Shown: in pieces, positions 38,838 to 52,134 of the stretch | Layout: every line of letters starts with the position of its first letter | How positions within the stretch are numbered: the first letter of the stretch is position 1 | NCBI RefSeq assembly: GCF_002272745.1 | Contig: NZ_NPBD01000020.1 | Location: forward strand, 1-55,115 | Direction: 5' to 3' | Source: Terribacillus saccharophilus | GTDB taxonomy: Bacteria > Bacillota > Bacilli > Bacillales > Amphibacillaceae | DNA length: 55,115 nucleotides | Notes under the pieces: generated by a model | Database searches by the model: none | Seen by the model: only the letters and a program-made list of their open reading frames with translations | What the model was told of the DNA's origin: nothing | Translations under genes and position numbers: made by a program

Positions 38838-39707
38838 TTAATCAAGCTCCGTTCGCCCTCCGAGCATCCGTACAACATACACTTGTTCACAGAATCCTCT
38901 TAAGCTGTTGTAGATCCGATATGCGCGGCTCTCCTGGGATACGAGAGAGAAGACAGTCGGTCCGCTTCCGCTCATCAGTACCGCATCGGCGCCTGCTTCA
39001 ATCATTTGCTGCTTGATTTGTTTTACTTCCGGACAAAGTTTAAGCGTAACGGGCTCGAGTACATTACCAACCTTGTCACAGATTGATTGAAAATCGCTTT
39101 GCTCAATAGCTTCGACCATTCCCTCCGTATCAGGATGCTGAATATGATCGATTTTTAACTGCTGATAGATTGTCTGGGTGGATACACCAATTCCCGGATT
39201 AGCAAGTACAACCCAGCAAGCCGGCGGAGCCGGGAGTTCCTTAATCTTTTCCCCACGTCCAGTTGATAATGCTGTAGAACCGTATACACAGAAGGATACA
39301 TCCGAACCAATTTTCGCACCGAGCTCAGCCAGCGTATCCAAGGATAGCTGCAGATTCCATAGTGTATTCAGACCGCGCAGTACTGCCGCTGCATCACTGC
39401 TTCCCCCAGCAAGACCAGCTGCGACCGGTATCTGTTTGTCTATGTATATCTTGACACCTTTATTGATATTATATGTATCCTTGATCAATTGCGCCGCACG
39501 GTAGGCAAGATTACGCTCATCGTTCGGTACAAAACGATTGTCCGATTCGATTTCGATCTTGTTCTCCTGTAACACGATTAACTCTATCCGGTCTGCCAGG
39601 TCGATCGTTGTCATAACCATCTCTACCTCATGATAGCCATCCGGGCGTTTATACAGTACGTCCAACGAAAGATTGATCTTAGCTGGCGCCTTTTCGAGCA
39701 AATACAT
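38838..39707 (-). CDS. ispE: 4-diphosphocytidyl-2-C-methyl-D-erythritol kinase
   Basis: GHMP kinase of the MEP isoprenoid pathway. The 289-aa protein has [22 protein letters not shown] at the N-terminus, the ATP loop [14 protein letters not shown] (94-107) and the C-terminal [11 protein letters not shown]. Confidence 0.96.
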   Translation of the reverse strand: MYLLEKAPAKINLSLDVLYKRPDGYHEVEMVMTTIDLADRIELIVLQENKIEIESDNRFVPNDERNLAYRAAQLIKDTYNINKGVKIYIDKQIPVAAGLAGGSSDAAAVLRGLNTLWNLQLSLDTLAELGAKIGSDVSFCVYGSTALSTGRGEKIKELPAPPACWVVLANPGIGVSTQTIYQQLKIDHIQHPDTEGMVEAIEQSDFQSICDKVGNVLEPVTLKLCPEVKQIKQQMIEAGADAVLMSGSGPTVFSLVSQESRAYRIYNSLRGFCEQVYVVRMLGGRTELD

Positions 39708-39780
39708 GTCATGTCACCTACTTTAGTTGAATTTCTCCAAAATTGTATCATAAAAAGGAAGTACAGGCTATTCTGCCTAA

Positions 39781-39821
39781 AAAGAAGAAGCCCTCCTCTT
39801 CATAAAAAAGAGAAGGGCTTC
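39781..39821 (-). terminator. Terminator of sspF
   Basis: Minus-strand stem GAAGCCCTTCTCTT / AAGAGGAGGGCTTC (one mismatch, 7-nt loop) with a pyrimidine-rich T tail, directly after the sspF stop. Confidence 0.8.
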
Positions 39822-39824
39822 ACT

Positions 39825-40001
39825 TTATTGCTTATCGCGCATCGACTGTTCGGCCATGGCAATGGCATACTTAACCATGTTCCCGGCGTCACGAGAACGA
39901 ATGCCGCCCCAGCCTTCCTTTTGTACGGTGTCGTAAAATCCAAGCTCCTTTGCAATTTCCTCTTTTAGTGCATCAGACATGATTCCTCTTCTTCTGCCCA
40001 A
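39825..40001 (-). CDS. sspF: Small acid-soluble spore protein F (alpha/beta type)
   Basis: A 58-aa forespore protein of the alpha/beta SASP family, which coats and protects spore DNA. It reads [14 protein letters not shown]..., with the family core [20 protein letters not shown] and [11 protein letters not shown]. The start is a TTG at 40001, supported by AAGGGAG upstream and by the MGRRRG N-terminus of B. subtilis SspF; an ATG seven codons later is the alternative. It sits between veg and ispE as expected. A GCATA/GAAAATA pair about 60 nt upstream may be a weak sigma-G promoter. Confidence 0.93.
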   Translation of the reverse strand: MGRRRGIMSDALKEEIAKELGFYDTVQKEGWGGIRSRDAGNMVKYAIAMAEQSMRDKQ

Positions 40002-40091
40002 AGAAAACAGCTCCCTTCAGAGATTATCACGACATCCTTATTTTCTGTCCAAGACCGTAGGCTATGCCTGTCAGATGTTTGCAAATAAGGC

Positions 40092-40123
40092 AAAATAAAA
40101 AGCAGGGGACTAAGCCCCTGCTT
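40092..40123 (-). terminator. Terminator of veg
   Basis: Minus-strand stem AAGCAGGGG / CCCCTGCTT with a 6-nt loop followed by TTTATTTTG. Confidence 0.85.
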
Positions 40124-40134
40124 TCGTTTATGCG

Positions 40135-40395
40135 TTATTTCGCAATTTCGTTTAAATCATCCGTATCAAAATCTAATTCGACTGTTTCGGTTAAGACATC
40201 TGCATAGCTATAGGAGACACGCTCAAACGCATTTTCATCTTGATCAAGTTCTACGATGAATACAGCTGGATACGTTTCCGCAAGTACTCCGCAACGTTCG
40301 ATGGTTTTCTTTCTCCCACCATTAGCTTTCAATTTTAAACGTTTACCAATTTGTCCTTCGAGACCCTGCTTAATTTCCACTAATGTTTTAGCCAC
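40135..40395 (-). CDS. veg: Veg protein
   Basis: An 86-aa protein, same length as B. subtilis Veg, which stimulates biofilm gene expression by opposing SinR. It has the conserved [22 protein letters not shown] and [16 protein letters not shown]. The start is a GTG at 40395 with GAGGTGGAG upstream; the open frame runs 31 codons further but that part overlaps the promoter. Confidence 0.95.
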   Translation of the reverse strand: MAKTLVEIKQGLEGQIGKRLKLKANGGRKKTIERCGVLAETYPAVFIVELDQDENAFERVSYSYADVLTETVELDFDTDDLNEIAK

Positions 40396-40417
40396 TGCAC
40401 TCCACCTCACTGATCTA

Positions 40418-40446
40418 ATCATAGCATATTTTAGGTATGGAGTCAA
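40418..40446 (-). promoter_or_regulatory. Proximal sigma-A promoter of veg
   Basis: TTGACT (40441-40446), 17-nt spacer, TATGAT (40418-40423) on the minus strand. Confidence 0.75.
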
Positions 40447-40458
40447 ATAAAACTTTTT

Positions 40459-40488
40459 ATTATAACAGCATACCATTTTTGATGTCAA
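40459..40488 (-). promoter_or_regulatory. Distal sigma-A promoter of veg
   Basis: TTGACA (40483-40488), 18-nt spacer, TATAAT (40459-40464) on the minus strand: both hexamers are consensus. Tandem strong promoters are also known for veg in B. subtilis. Confidence 0.75.
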
Positions 40489-40578
40489 TGAAAAGATTAA
40501 ATGTTTCTTATTTCACTTTATTCTTTCAAATCCATACAAAATTATGCATCAGTGGTAAATTTACGATAAGGCAATGGT

Positions 40579-41457
40579 CTAGGCGTCTTCTTTCTCCTCG
40601 TCTGGATCCACGAAGGGCAACCCTGTCCGAAGCAGTCCACGAGTTTCAATTCCACCAAGGCCGCGTTCTCCTGTCAGTGTATTCCGGAGTGCATCCCATA
40701 CGCCCACTTTTTCCATAAACGGTGTGAATGCGATTTTGGCAACAATATAAACAGGATCCAAGGCATGGATATTAATCCTGCTTGGAGAGCTTGCAAAATT
40801 CGCTCCTGCACGTATCAAGGATTCAAAATGAGATTGGCAGGCGCCAGCAAAGATGATTAATTGATCTAGATGCGGATACAAGCGGCGCGCCTCTCTTACC
40901 GTTTCGACGAAATACTGGGAATTCCGATAGGCACGGATATCCTGCTTATCTCCCTTGTTTTTCTGAAAGGCATCATGTCCTGTAATGACAATAATATCTG
41001 GCTGAATCTTTTCTAAGAGGGAAGCAATTTGAAGTGGCATTTCTTTTTCGTGTAAATGGACACCATGTACTTGGATACCAAAACGCTGATAAAAATCGAT
41101 GCATTTTTTTAAATATGTCTTATCTCCATCTATGTGGAGTACCTTTGCAGGAATCTGGAAGTAATTTGGGCTATGCTGATAACCTGAGGTTGATTCATAA
41201 TCCCGCTTATCTTTCATCAGCAGGTAATCCTGGCGAAAGAGGCGGTAGGAGTAATCTTCTTTATCCTGCCATGTTTTCTTGCGTTTCGTTATTTCACGTG
41301 TTCCAGTCTTTACGAGGTCATCCTTGGGAGCATCTGCGATGAGACGCATATCTTCTCCATGGAGGATGACCTTATTGGCTGTAAAGCTGGATACACGGAA
41401 CATTAAATCGTGCTTATATGATATTCTAGTGACGATATCACCAATCGCCAAATCCAT
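40579..41457 (-). CDS. yabG: Sporulation-specific protease YabG
   Basis: Cysteine protease that trims spore coat proteins (and germination proteins in clostridia). The 292-aa product shows ITGHDAFQ (His161) and FAGACQSHFE (Cys207), matching the proposed catalytic pair, and the family ending FTPFMEKVGVWDALRNTLTGERGLGGIETRG. The ATG at 41457 follows GAGGTGAAC and fits homolog length (290 aa). Confidence 0.94.
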   Translation of the reverse strand: MDLAIGDIVTRISYKHDLMFRVSSFTANKVILHGEDMRLIADAPKDDLVKTGTREITKRKKTWQDKEDYSYRLFRQDYLLMKDKRDYESTSGYQHSPNYFQIPAKVLHIDGDKTYLKKCIDFYQRFGIQVHGVHLHEKEMPLQIASLLEKIQPDIIVITGHDAFQKNKGDKQDIRAYRNSQYFVETVREARRLYPHLDQLIIFAGACQSHFESLIRAGANFASSPSRINIHALDPVYIVAKIAFTPFMEKVGVWDALRNTLTGERGLGGIETRGLLRTGLPFVDPDEEKEDA

Positions 41458-41517
41458 TCCGTTCACCTCACCCACCAAAGCTTTCTCCTACAGCGTATGA
41501 TGGATGGGCAAAAATGT

Positions 41518-42946
<1,429 letters not shown>

Positions 42947-42956
42947 GTTATACCCT

Positions 42957-43727
42957 CTATGATTTGATTTGATATAGTCTTTCTGCATTTCGCATTGTCA
43001 GCTCTGCCAATTCCTCGTAACCAATGCCGCGCAGCTCAGCAATCTGTTCAGCTACAAGCTTCACGTAAGCAGGTTCATTGCGTTTACCGCGGTTAGGGTG
43101 AGGTGCCAGATACGGACAATCTGTTTCAATCAGCAGCCGATCTGCTGGTACCATTTTCGCTACTTCCTTCGGTGCCCTAGCATTTTTGAAAGTGACAGGC
43201 CCGCCAAGGGAAATATAGAAGTTCATGTCCAGAAACTCCTGCACAAGATCCGCTTCATCACTATAGCAATGCATGATGCCTCCGACTTCAGCTGCATTTT
43301 CTTCCTTCAAAATCGGAATGATATCCTGTGTCGCTTCCCGATTATGAATGATAATCGGCAGTTTGACGCGTTTAGCTAGTTGAATCTGCTTCCGCAGAAC
43401 ATCCTTCTGAATATCCTTTGGTGATTTGTCCCAGTGATAATCTAGACCCATTTCGCCGATCGCCACAACTTTTGGATGTGACGAAAGCTCCTCAATCCGA
43501 TCAAGATCAGCATCTGTCATATCAATTGCATCAACAGGATGCCAGCCGATTGCTGCATAGACGAAATCGTATTTCTCCGCAAGCTCAATTGCCGAGGTGA
43601 TTCCTTCCTCATCACAGCCAATAACTACAAGACGGGATACGCCCGCATCCATCGCCCGCTGCAACATCTCTTCGCGGTCTTCAGCAAACTGCTTATCATT
43701 AATATGAGCATGTGTATCAAATAACAT
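42957..43727 (-). CDS. yabD: TatD-family metal-dependent hydrolase
   Basis: A 256-aa TIM-barrel hydrolase with the metal-binding FDTHAHIND (His6, His8), GEMGLDYHW, IIHNREA and ETDCPYLAPHPNRGKRNEP. TatD enzymes act as 3'-5' exonucleases on damaged DNA or RNA. It follows metG as in other Firmicutes. Confidence 0.94.
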   Translation of the reverse strand: MLFDTHAHINDKQFAEDREEMLQRAMDAGVSRLVVIGCDEEGITSAIELAEKYDFVYAAIGWHPVDAIDMTDADLDRIEELSSHPKVVAIGEMGLDYHWDKSPKDIQKDVLRKQIQLAKRVKLPIIIHNREATQDIIPILKEENAAEVGGIMHCYSDEADLVQEFLDMNFYISLGGPVTFKNARAPKEVAKMVPADRLLIETDCPYLAPHPNRGKRNEPAYVKLVAEQIAELRGIGYEELAELTMRNAERLYQIKS

Positions 43728-43756
43728 AGCATGATGTCCTTTCTATCTGTTAAAAA

Positions 43757-43781
43757 AGGAAAAACGCTTGCGTGCAAGCGT
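43757..43781 (-). terminator. Terminator of metG
   Basis: Minus-strand stem ACGCTTGC / GCAAGCGT with a very short loop followed by TTTTCC. Confidence 0.75.
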
Positions 43782-43795
43782 CTCCCCCTTGTTTA

Positions 43796-46003
<2,208 letters not shown>

Positions 46004-46118
46004 CTATTTAATTTACTCTTTTTACATATACAACCATTATAATAGTATCAAATACCCACTATATTCCCTTTCTTCTGTTTTTGTTGCCAGCAACATGCTA
46101 AACTTCAAGATTTTTGAA

Positions 46119-46147
46119 TTGACACTTATGTCAATGACTGGTACGAT
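46119..46147 (+). promoter_or_regulatory. Sigma-A promoter of abrB
   Basis: TTGACA (46119-46124), 17-nt spacer, TACGAT (46142-46147). The -35 also forms the left arm of an inverted repeat TTGACA-CTTA-TGTCAA. Confidence 0.7.
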
Positions 46148-46162
46148 AAGCAATAGTTAAAT

Positions 46163-46179
46163 TGTCGAATAATGACGAA
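46163..46179 (+). promoter_or_regulatory. Two Spo0A boxes in the abrB leader
   Basis: TGTCGAA (46163-46169) and TGACGAA (46173-46179) are perfect TGNCGAA boxes on one face of the helix, about 10 and 20 bp after the predicted transcription start. This is the same architecture by which Spo0A-P represses abrB in B. subtilis. Confidence 0.8.
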
Positions 46180-46215
46180 TAAACATATATAAACACCCGA
46201 GAGGAGAAACATTAT

Positions 46216-46494
46216 ATGAAATCAACAGGTATTGTACGTAAAGTCGACGAATTGGGAAGAGTTGTTATTCCAATCGAATTGCGCCGCACACTAGGAATCA
46301 ATGAGAAAGATGCTTTGGAAATCTACGTAGATGATGACCGCATCATCCTTAAAAAATACAAACCGAACATGACTTGCCATATCACTGGTGAGATCTCCGA
46401 TGACAACTTGTCTTTGGCTAACGGTAAACTAGTTCTTAGCCGCGAAGGTGCAGAAGAGCTAATCAACGAAATTCAAACACGTCTGAACAAATAA
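46216..46494 (+). CDS. abrB: Transition-state regulator AbrB
   Basis: A 92-aa DNA-binding protein repressing post-exponential genes during growth. It is nearly identical to B. subtilis AbrB in the swapped-hairpin DNA-binding half (STGIVRKVDELGRVVIPIEL, from residue 3) and ends with the multimerisation domain. It is divergent from metG and convergent with rsmI. Confidence 0.97.
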   Translation: MKSTGIVRKVDELGRVVIPIELRRTLGINEKDALEIYVDDDRIILKKYKPNMTCHITGEISDDNLSLANGKLVLSREGAEELINEIQTRLNK

Positions 46495-46495
46495 T

Positions 46496-46527
46496 AAAAA
46501 ACCGCTCCGGTATGGAGCGGTTTTTCT
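46496..46527. terminator. Bidirectional terminator between abrB and rsmI
   Basis: Stem AAAACCGCTCC / GGAGCGGTTTT with a 5-nt loop, flanked by A-run and T-run. Confidence 0.85.
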
Positions 46528-46530
46528 TTT

Positions 46531-47406
46531 TTACTCAACATGATAAGCTTGATACACATCTCGTTTAGGAAGCTGACGATCTACAGCTACTTGCTTGATC
46601 GCTTGCTTTGAGGGTAATTCTTCATTTTCTATATACCAATTGACATGCTCTTGCACACTCATATCCTGCCAAAAAGTCTGAACTTCTTCAATCTGCTCTG
46701 CTTCTGAAGCTCCTTCTACAACAAGGCAGAACTCGCCCCTCACTGTTTCAGAGGAAGCCCATTCCTTTGCTTCTTGTATAGTTCCTCGCAGAAACTCTTC
46801 ATATCGCTTTGTCAGCTCTCTGCCAAGCGCTATCCTTCTGTTCCCAAAAACCTCTTTCAAGGCAGCGAGTGTTTCCTTCAAGCGGTGCGGACTTTCATAG
46901 AAAATCAGAGTTGCCCCCACTTTGCGCAGCTTCTCCAATTCCCCAGTCAATTCCTTCTTCTTCCGCGGCAGGAATCCATAAAATTGATAAGCATCTGTGG
47001 AAAGACCTGACCCGACTAGTGCGACAAGCGCCGCATTTGCCCCTGGTAGTACGACGACCGGGTAGTCAGCAGCTGCCGCTGCTTGAACCAATTCCTGACC
47101 CGGATCGCTAATAGCCGGCATACCAGCATCGCTAACAAGACCAACATCTTTCCCCTCTTCCAGCAAATCGAGAAGCATTTGCTCTCGTGCTTTCCGATTG
47201 TGTTCATGGTAACTGATTAGCGGTGTTGGAATTTCAAAATGGTTGAACAGTTTCTTCGTATTCCGTGTATCCTCTGCTGCGACAGTATGTACTTGTTTTA
47301 AAGTTTCCAATGCTCTTAACGTAATATCCTGCAGGTTGCCAATTGGCGTCGGAATAATGAACAGTGTGCCTGTCTGATGTTCTTCAAAGCTTTTCTGTGA
47401 TTGCAT
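46531..47406 (-). CDS. rsmI: 16S rRNA (cytidine1402-2'-O)-methyltransferase
   Basis: The 291-aa tetrapyrrole-methylase-fold enzyme has the N-terminal TLFIIPTPIGNLQDITLRALETL and GLVSDAGMPAISDPG. The ATG at 47406 follows GGAGGCAAC; the open frame extends 55 codons further inside yazA. It follows yazA as in B. subtilis (yabC). Confidence 0.95.
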   Translation of the reverse strand: MQSQKSFEEHQTGTLFIIPTPIGNLQDITLRALETLKQVHTVAAEDTRNTKKLFNHFEIPTPLISYHEHNRKAREQMLLDLLEEGKDVGLVSDAGMPAISDPGQELVQAAAAADYPVVVLPGANAALVALVGSGLSTDAYQFYGFLPRKKKELTGELEKLRKVGATLIFYESPHRLKETLAALKEVFGNRRIALGRELTKRYEEFLRGTIQEAKEWASSETVRGEFCLVVEGASEAEQIEEVQTFWQDMSVQEHVNWYIENEELPSKQAIKQVAVDRQLPKRDVYQAYHVE

Positions 47407-47668
47407 ACGCGTTGCCTCCTTTCTGAACAAGAGCCCATTTTCGATGTTTCGGAAGCTGCTTGATCCTATATTCTTCCCGCAGGGCAGCTTGCCTTGAGTC
47501 AAAAAAACGGATATAAACAAGGATGAATGGGCCCCTGCCTTTTGTATATTTTGCCCCTTTACCAGTAGCATGCTGCTTTAATCGTTTCGCGAGTGCGTTT
47601 GTATATCCAGTATACAAACTTCCGTCCTTGCATTTCAGCATATAAACCATATGCTCACTTACAGCCAT
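47384..47668 (-). CDS. yazA: GIY-YIG domain protein YazA
   Basis: A 94-aa UPF0213 protein containing essentially a single GIY-YIG nuclease-like fold ([16 protein letters not shown], then [16 protein letters not shown]). Function is unproven. It overlaps yabB by 14 nt and rsmI by 23 nt. Confidence 0.92.
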   Translation of the reverse strand: MAVSEHMVYMLKCKDGSLYTGYTNALAKRLKQHATGKGAKYTKGRGPFILVYIRFFDSRQAALREEYRIKQLPKHRKWALVQKGGNAYAITEKL

Positions 47669-48401
47669 ACAGGATTTCCTCTAATTCTTCTGTATATCCT
47701 CCACCTTGCTTATGAGAATATAGAGGCGGCAAAATCTTTAAACCAGGATTGCCATTACGGACCCCTTCTATAAGGAGGATATTTGCTTCTTTCCCAGGCT
47801 TCGGATAGACAAGCCGCATCCGTTTTGGTTCGATTTTCTGCTCGCGCATGCTAGTGACAATATCCAACAGCCGATCCGGACGATGAACAAGGCTGACCTT
47901 ACCGCCTGGTTTTACGAGTTTCCGGCATGCTAGAATAACATCATCCAACGTACACATAATTTCATGGCGAGCAATGGTCAAGTGCTCATTTAGATTCTGC
48001 TCGTTTTTGCTTGGTGTCTTGAAATAAGGAGGATTACATGTAATTGCATCAAAAGGACCGTTTCCTAAAACAGCTGGCATCTCTTTCAAATCACCATGTA
48101 TCATCTCCACTTGATCCTCCAGCTTATTCAACGCAACATTTCGCACCGCCATATCATAAAGACGCTCCTGAATCTCGACACCTGTTACCTGCGCTTTTGT
48201 CCTTTTGCTGAGCAATAAAGGAATCACAGCATTACCGGAGCATAAATCCAGTATTCTTCCTTTCGAAATTGGGATTGATGCAAAATCAGCCAGGAGCACT
48301 GCATCCAATGAAAAGGCAAATACAGTCGGACTCTGAATAATGCGCATGTTTTCATCAGCAAGCAGATAATCCAGCCGCTCATCCCCTTTTAATTCCACCA
48401 T
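47655..48401 (-). CDS. yabB: tRNA1(Val) A37 N6-methyltransferase-like protein YabB
   Basis: A 248-aa SAM-dependent methyltransferase with SAM motif [10 protein letters not shown] (51-60) and catalytic NPPY (123-126), typical of TrmN6-type N6-adenine methyltransferases. The exact substrate is inferred from family. Confidence 0.9.
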   Translation of the reverse strand: MVELKGDERLDYLLADENMRIIQSPTVFAFSLDAVLLADFASIPISKGRILDLCSGNAVIPLLLSKRTKAQVTGVEIQERLYDMAVRNVALNKLEDQVEMIHGDLKEMPAVLGNGPFDAITCNPPYFKTPSKNEQNLNEHLTIARHEIMCTLDDVILACRKLVKPGGKVSLVHRPDRLLDIVTSMREQKIEPKRMRLVYPKPGKEANILLIEGVRNGNPGLKILPPLYSHKQGGGYTEELEEILYGCK

Positions 48402-48429
48402 ACACTTAATTCCCTTCTTATTTTTTTAC

Positions 48430-48467
48430 AAAAAAGGACCTTCCCTACTAAATCGTAAGAAAGGCCG
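48430..48467 (-). terminator. Terminator after yabA
   Basis: Minus-strand imperfect stem GGCCTTTCTTAC / GTAGGGAAGGTCC followed by TTTTTT. Confidence 0.65.
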
Positions 48468-48472
48468 CCACA

Positions 48473-48823
48473 TCATTTATTCTTATTCAAGAACGTCAAA
48501 CAGAACAAGCAATCTTCATTACGTCTCGGACTGCCGAAATGCACATTACAGATATGGAAACCTTCTTCATATAAACGCGCCAGGTTATCATATCCTTCGC
48601 CAATCTGTGCATCCTTGGACGGTGAGCCTTTGCTGCCGGCTTTCTGTTCCTGTTCAGCTTGGCCATCTAGACGATTGCGCAGGTGATGGTTTTCTACCGT
48701 CAGACGGTTATTCTCTTCCAATAGCTTCGCTACATGACCCTTTACATCGCCCAACTGCTTGTACAGCTGTCCGATTTGCTCTTCCATCTGTGTGACATGC
48801 TCCAGTATTTCCTTCTTGTTCAC
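48473..48823 (-). CDS. yabA: Replication initiation control protein YabA
   Basis: Binds DnaA and the DnaN clamp to limit re-initiation at oriC. The 116-aa protein has an N-terminal coiled coil (1-55) and a C-terminal zinc site His90, Cys92, Cys105 and Cys108. The start is GTG at 48823 with GGTGGAG upstream. Confidence 0.95.
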   Translation of the reverse strand: MNKKEILEHVTQMEEQIGQLYKQLGDVKGHVAKLLEENNRLTVENHHLRNRLDGQAEQEQKAGSKGSPSKDAQIGEGYDNLARLYEEGFHICNVHFGSPRRNEDCLFCLTFLNKNK

Positions 48824-48838
48824 CGTCTCTCCACCCCA

Positions 48839-49663
48839 TTAATCCATGGCTTGCGTTGAGATAACTCCTTCTTCGATCAGTTCATCTAAGGTATACTCAA
48901 TAACCCGTTCCTTTTCCGGCACTTCAATCTGAATCAACCGTTCCAAAATGTTCAAGCCGACTACCTTACCCGATCCGTAGGAAGTCCGAATCGCTTCACC
49001 CAAATCCGGAAGCTCACGTTTCGCCTCTTCATACTCATCATTTTCATACTTCAGACAGCACATCAGCCGTCCGCATAGACCGGAAATCTTCGCTGGATTC
49101 AACGATAGATTCTGATCTTTTGCCATCTTGATTGATACCGGCTCAAAATCACCCAGGAAAGTGGAGCAGCAAAGCATTCTGCCGCAAGGACCAATGCCGC
49201 CTAGCAGCTTCGCTTCATCTCGCACCCCAATTTGTCTAAGTTCAATTCTAGTCTTGAAGACTGCAGCCAGATCCTTCACCAGGTTCCGGAAATCGACCCG
49301 GCCGTCTGCTGTGAAGTAAAAGATGACTTTATTTCGGTCGAAGGTATATTCGACTTCGACCAGGTTCATGTCGAGCTTATGCTCTCGAATCTTCTTCTCA
49401 CAAACCTTATGTGCCTGCGCAGCGTTCTCTGTATTTTCCGCCACGGTAAATTTATCTTTGTCTGTTGCGATACGAATTACCTTTTTCAGAGGAAGGACGA
49501 CATCCTCTTCATCCACTTGCTTATCTGCAAGCACAACTCGTCCAAATTCTACGCCGCGAACAGTCTCTACAATAACATAATCGTCCAAAGCAACCGAAAG
49601 TTTGCCCGGATCGAAGTAATAGATTTTACCCGCCTTTTTAAAACGGACACCAATGACTTGCAT
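48839..49663 (-). CDS. ricT: RicT (YaaT), PSP1-domain regulatory protein
   Basis: Member of the Y-complex (RicA-RicF-RicT) that promotes mRNA processing by RNase Y and, in B. subtilis, the phosphorelay. The 274-aa protein contains the PSP1 domain and the cysteine-rich block GGIGPCGRMLCCSTFLGDF and GLCGRLMCCLKYEN, thought to hold iron-sulfur clusters. Confidence 0.95.
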   Translation of the reverse strand: MQVIGVRFKKAGKIYYFDPGKLSVALDDYVIVETVRGVEFGRVVLADKQVDEEDVVLPLKKVIRIATDKDKFTVAENTENAAQAHKVCEKKIREHKLDMNLVEVEYTFDRNKVIFYFTADGRVDFRNLVKDLAAVFKTRIELRQIGVRDEAKLLGGIGPCGRMLCCSTFLGDFEPVSIKMAKDQNLSLNPAKISGLCGRLMCCLKYENDEYEEAKRELPDLGEAIRTSYGSGKVVGLNILERLIQIEVPEKERVIEYTLDELIEEGVISTQAMD

Positions 49664-49671
49664 CTACCCAT

Positions 49672-50658
49672 TCACCTCTGCATCTGAAGTGTTAATTTTT
49701 CCATAACAAGTGCAGGATGGACATTCTGGTCTAATTGGCGTTTCGCTTCCATAACGGACTGCAAGCTATCAGTAGCTCGCTGCCTCGTCCAATGGCGAAG
49801 GCTGTTCTCAAGCCTGTCTTTCTCCTGTATATAGATAATGGAATCCGGCCTGTCAGCATAAAGATAGATAATGTCTTTAAACCACAATAATAGCAGATGT
49901 AACGCCAGCTGCTGCAGCTCGCGATCCTTCATCACAGGCATCCATTGACTATGGATAAACAAAAGCGCTTCGTTAGGCCTGGTTTCCAGCACTTCTACTA
50001 ATTGTACCACTAGTTTTCGCGCTTTAGCAAACCACTCTTGACCGGAAATCTCCATTGCTTCCTCATAATTCTGCGTCAGCTGGGACAAAAGTCGGGCTGT
50101 AGATTGCGGAAGACCTTCCGAAATCAGTAATTCCTCGAACTGTCCTTCATGCAAAGGCTGCAGTGCGAGGATCTGACATCTGGATTGAATTGTCTGAAGC
50201 AATGCCTGACTATTTTCCGTCAATAGGATTGCTGTTGTATGAGCACCAGGTTCCTCTAGAAACTTGAGTAGGCGATTGGATGCATTGGCTGTCATTTTAT
50301 CTGCGTCTTCCATTACGTATACCTTACGATTGGATTCCATACCGGTATAGGAAAATTCCTTTTGCAGCTGGAGAATCTGATCGTTTTTTATAGAGGCACC
50401 ATCTGGCACGATCCAATGGAGATCCGGATGGTTGCCAGAATCGATGCGGCGGCAATCCTTACATGCATTGCAAGGCTCTGCGTCCTTGCGGTTCTTACAA
50501 AAGATACTCTTGGCAAACAAGCGGCTCAATGCTGATTTGCCAGTTCCACGCGATCCTTGGAATATGTAGGCATGAGAAATACGGTCGCGTTTCAGGCTGT
50601 TGACGAGCATTTTACTGACAACAGGCTGTTTTGTAGACATTTCAGCCCAATTTAACAT
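49672..50658 (-). CDS. holB: DNA polymerase III delta' subunit
   Basis: Clamp-loader subunit. The 328-aa protein has a P-loop GSRGTGKS (35-42), a zinc module (Cys54, Cys63, Cys66, Cys69), the Walker B-like VYVMEDADKM and the SRC motif TIQSRCQ. AAAGGAAG precedes the ATG. Confidence 0.95.
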   Translation of the reverse strand: MLNWAEMSTKQPVVSKMLVNSLKRDRISHAYIFQGSRGTGKSALSRLFAKSIFCKNRKDAEPCNACKDCRRIDSGNHPDLHWIVPDGASIKNDQILQLQKEFSYTGMESNRKVYVMEDADKMTANASNRLLKFLEEPGAHTTAILLTENSQALLQTIQSRCQILALQPLHEGQFEELLISEGLPQSTARLLSQLTQNYEEAMEISGQEWFAKARKLVVQLVEVLETRPNEALLFIHSQWMPVMKDRELQQLALHLLLLWFKDIIYLYADRPDSIIYIQEKDRLENSLRHWTRQRATDSLQSVMEAKRQLDQNVHPALVMEKLTLQMQR

Positions 50659-50682
50659 AACGTTCTTCCTTTATCAGTTACT

Positions 50683-51120
50683 TCACGTGTAAAGATTGAA
50701 AAGGAGCCCTTTGATCTCTCCGATCAAACCGAGGACACCGATTTGCTGCTTCTCCTGATCCATCAGAATTTCGGTCAGCTCCATCAGTTTCTCATCGATC
50801 AGCCGCACAGTCGTGAGCTTCCTGGACCCATGCTGGTTCCAGGAATGCTCATGGTGTAGCTCCATCCCGTTGTCCTTTACATCTTCCATGAACTTCTTAA
50901 TCTTACGTTTATACAAAGCAAGCTCCCGGAACGAACGCGTACGCGCGAGCCGTTCCCCTTGCTTGGTAATGTCTGTGATCAGCTGCTGCAGTTCCTGTCC
51001 CTGCAGTTTCCTGCTTTGGGACTGCACCAGATCCTGGAACCTTTTAGGCTCAGCTGGTGCCTGTGACTTATTCTTACGTGCAGCATCGAGCTGCGCACGT
51101 AAATCCGGACCGATTTTCAA
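50683..51120 (-). CDS. yaaR: YaaR (DUF327) protein
   Basis: A 145-aa, mostly helical conserved protein of unknown function between yaaQ and holB (VQSQSRKLQGQELQQLI ... HSWNQHGSRKLTTVRLIDEKL). The start is TTG at 51120, supported by AAAGGAGAC. Confidence 0.9.
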   Translation of the reverse strand: MKIGPDLRAQLDAARKNKSQAPAEPKRFQDLVQSQSRKLQGQELQQLITDITKQGERLARTRSFRELALYKRKIKKFMEDVKDNGMELHHEHSWNQHGSRKLTTVRLIDEKLMELTEILMDQEKQQIGVLGLIGEIKGLLFNLYT

Positions 51121-51138
51121 CGGTATTGTCTCCTTTGT

Positions 51139-51495
<357 letters not shown>

Positions 51496-52134
51496 TCACT
51501 TTTCTTTATCTTGCAAAAAAGCCATGATCGCTTGCACAGCACTTTCAGCTACATCAGCAAGCGGTTTGGAAGCATCAAGTGTCACATAGCGGTCCTTGTA
51601 TTGTTCCCGAAGAATCTGATAACCTTCATAAACACTTTCATGGAAGGATAATGCTTCCAAGTCCAACCGATTCTGTTCTCTACCTTTATTCTCCGAAATT
51701 CGTGCTAATCCTGCTTCTGGTGAAATATCAAAGAATAATGTCAAATCCGGCATGGTAGTTTCAACAGCAAATCGATTGATTTCCATCACTTCCTCCATCC
51801 CAAGACCGCGTGTATAGCCCTGATAAGCCAAACTACTGTCTACAAAACGATCGCATAGTACGATCATTCCCTTTTTCAGCGCTGGCCACACCTTTTCAAC
51901 CAGATGCTGTCTTCTGGCAGCTGCATAAAGCAGTGCTTCTGTACGGCCATCCATGCTCGTATTGGCTGGATCCAGGATAACTGCACGGATTGCCTCCGCT
52001 ATCTCGATTCCGCCCGGCTCACGTGTGGCAAGTACCTGATAGCCTTGTTCTTCTAAACGAGCTGTCAAAAGCGATACTGCAGACGTTTTGCCCGCACCTT
52101 CTCCGCCCTCCAGCGTAATAAACAATCCTGTCAA
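51496..52134 (-). CDS. tmk: Thymidylate kinase
   Basis: Phosphorylates dTMP to dTDP. The 212-aa protein has the P-loop LEGGEGAGKTS (8-18), the TREPGG motif and the DRFVDSSLAYQG signature. The start is TTG, overlapping the upstream decarboxylase stop by 4 nt, with GAAGGAG upstream. Confidence 0.95.
   Translation of the reverse strand: MTGLFITLEGGEGAGKTSAVSLLTARLEEQGYQVLATREPGGIEIAEAIRAVILDPANTSMDGRTEALLYAAARRQHLVEKVWPALKKGMIVLCDRFVDSSLAYQGYTRGLGMEEVMEINRFAVETTMPDLTLFFDISPEAGLARISENKGREQNRLDLEALSFHESVYEGYQILREQYKDRYVTLDASKPLADVAESAVQAIMAFLQDKEK

Noticed and set aside
49232..49687. 151-codon open frame on the plus strand
   Set aside because: Antisense to ricT; the ricT cysteine motifs and start are clear.
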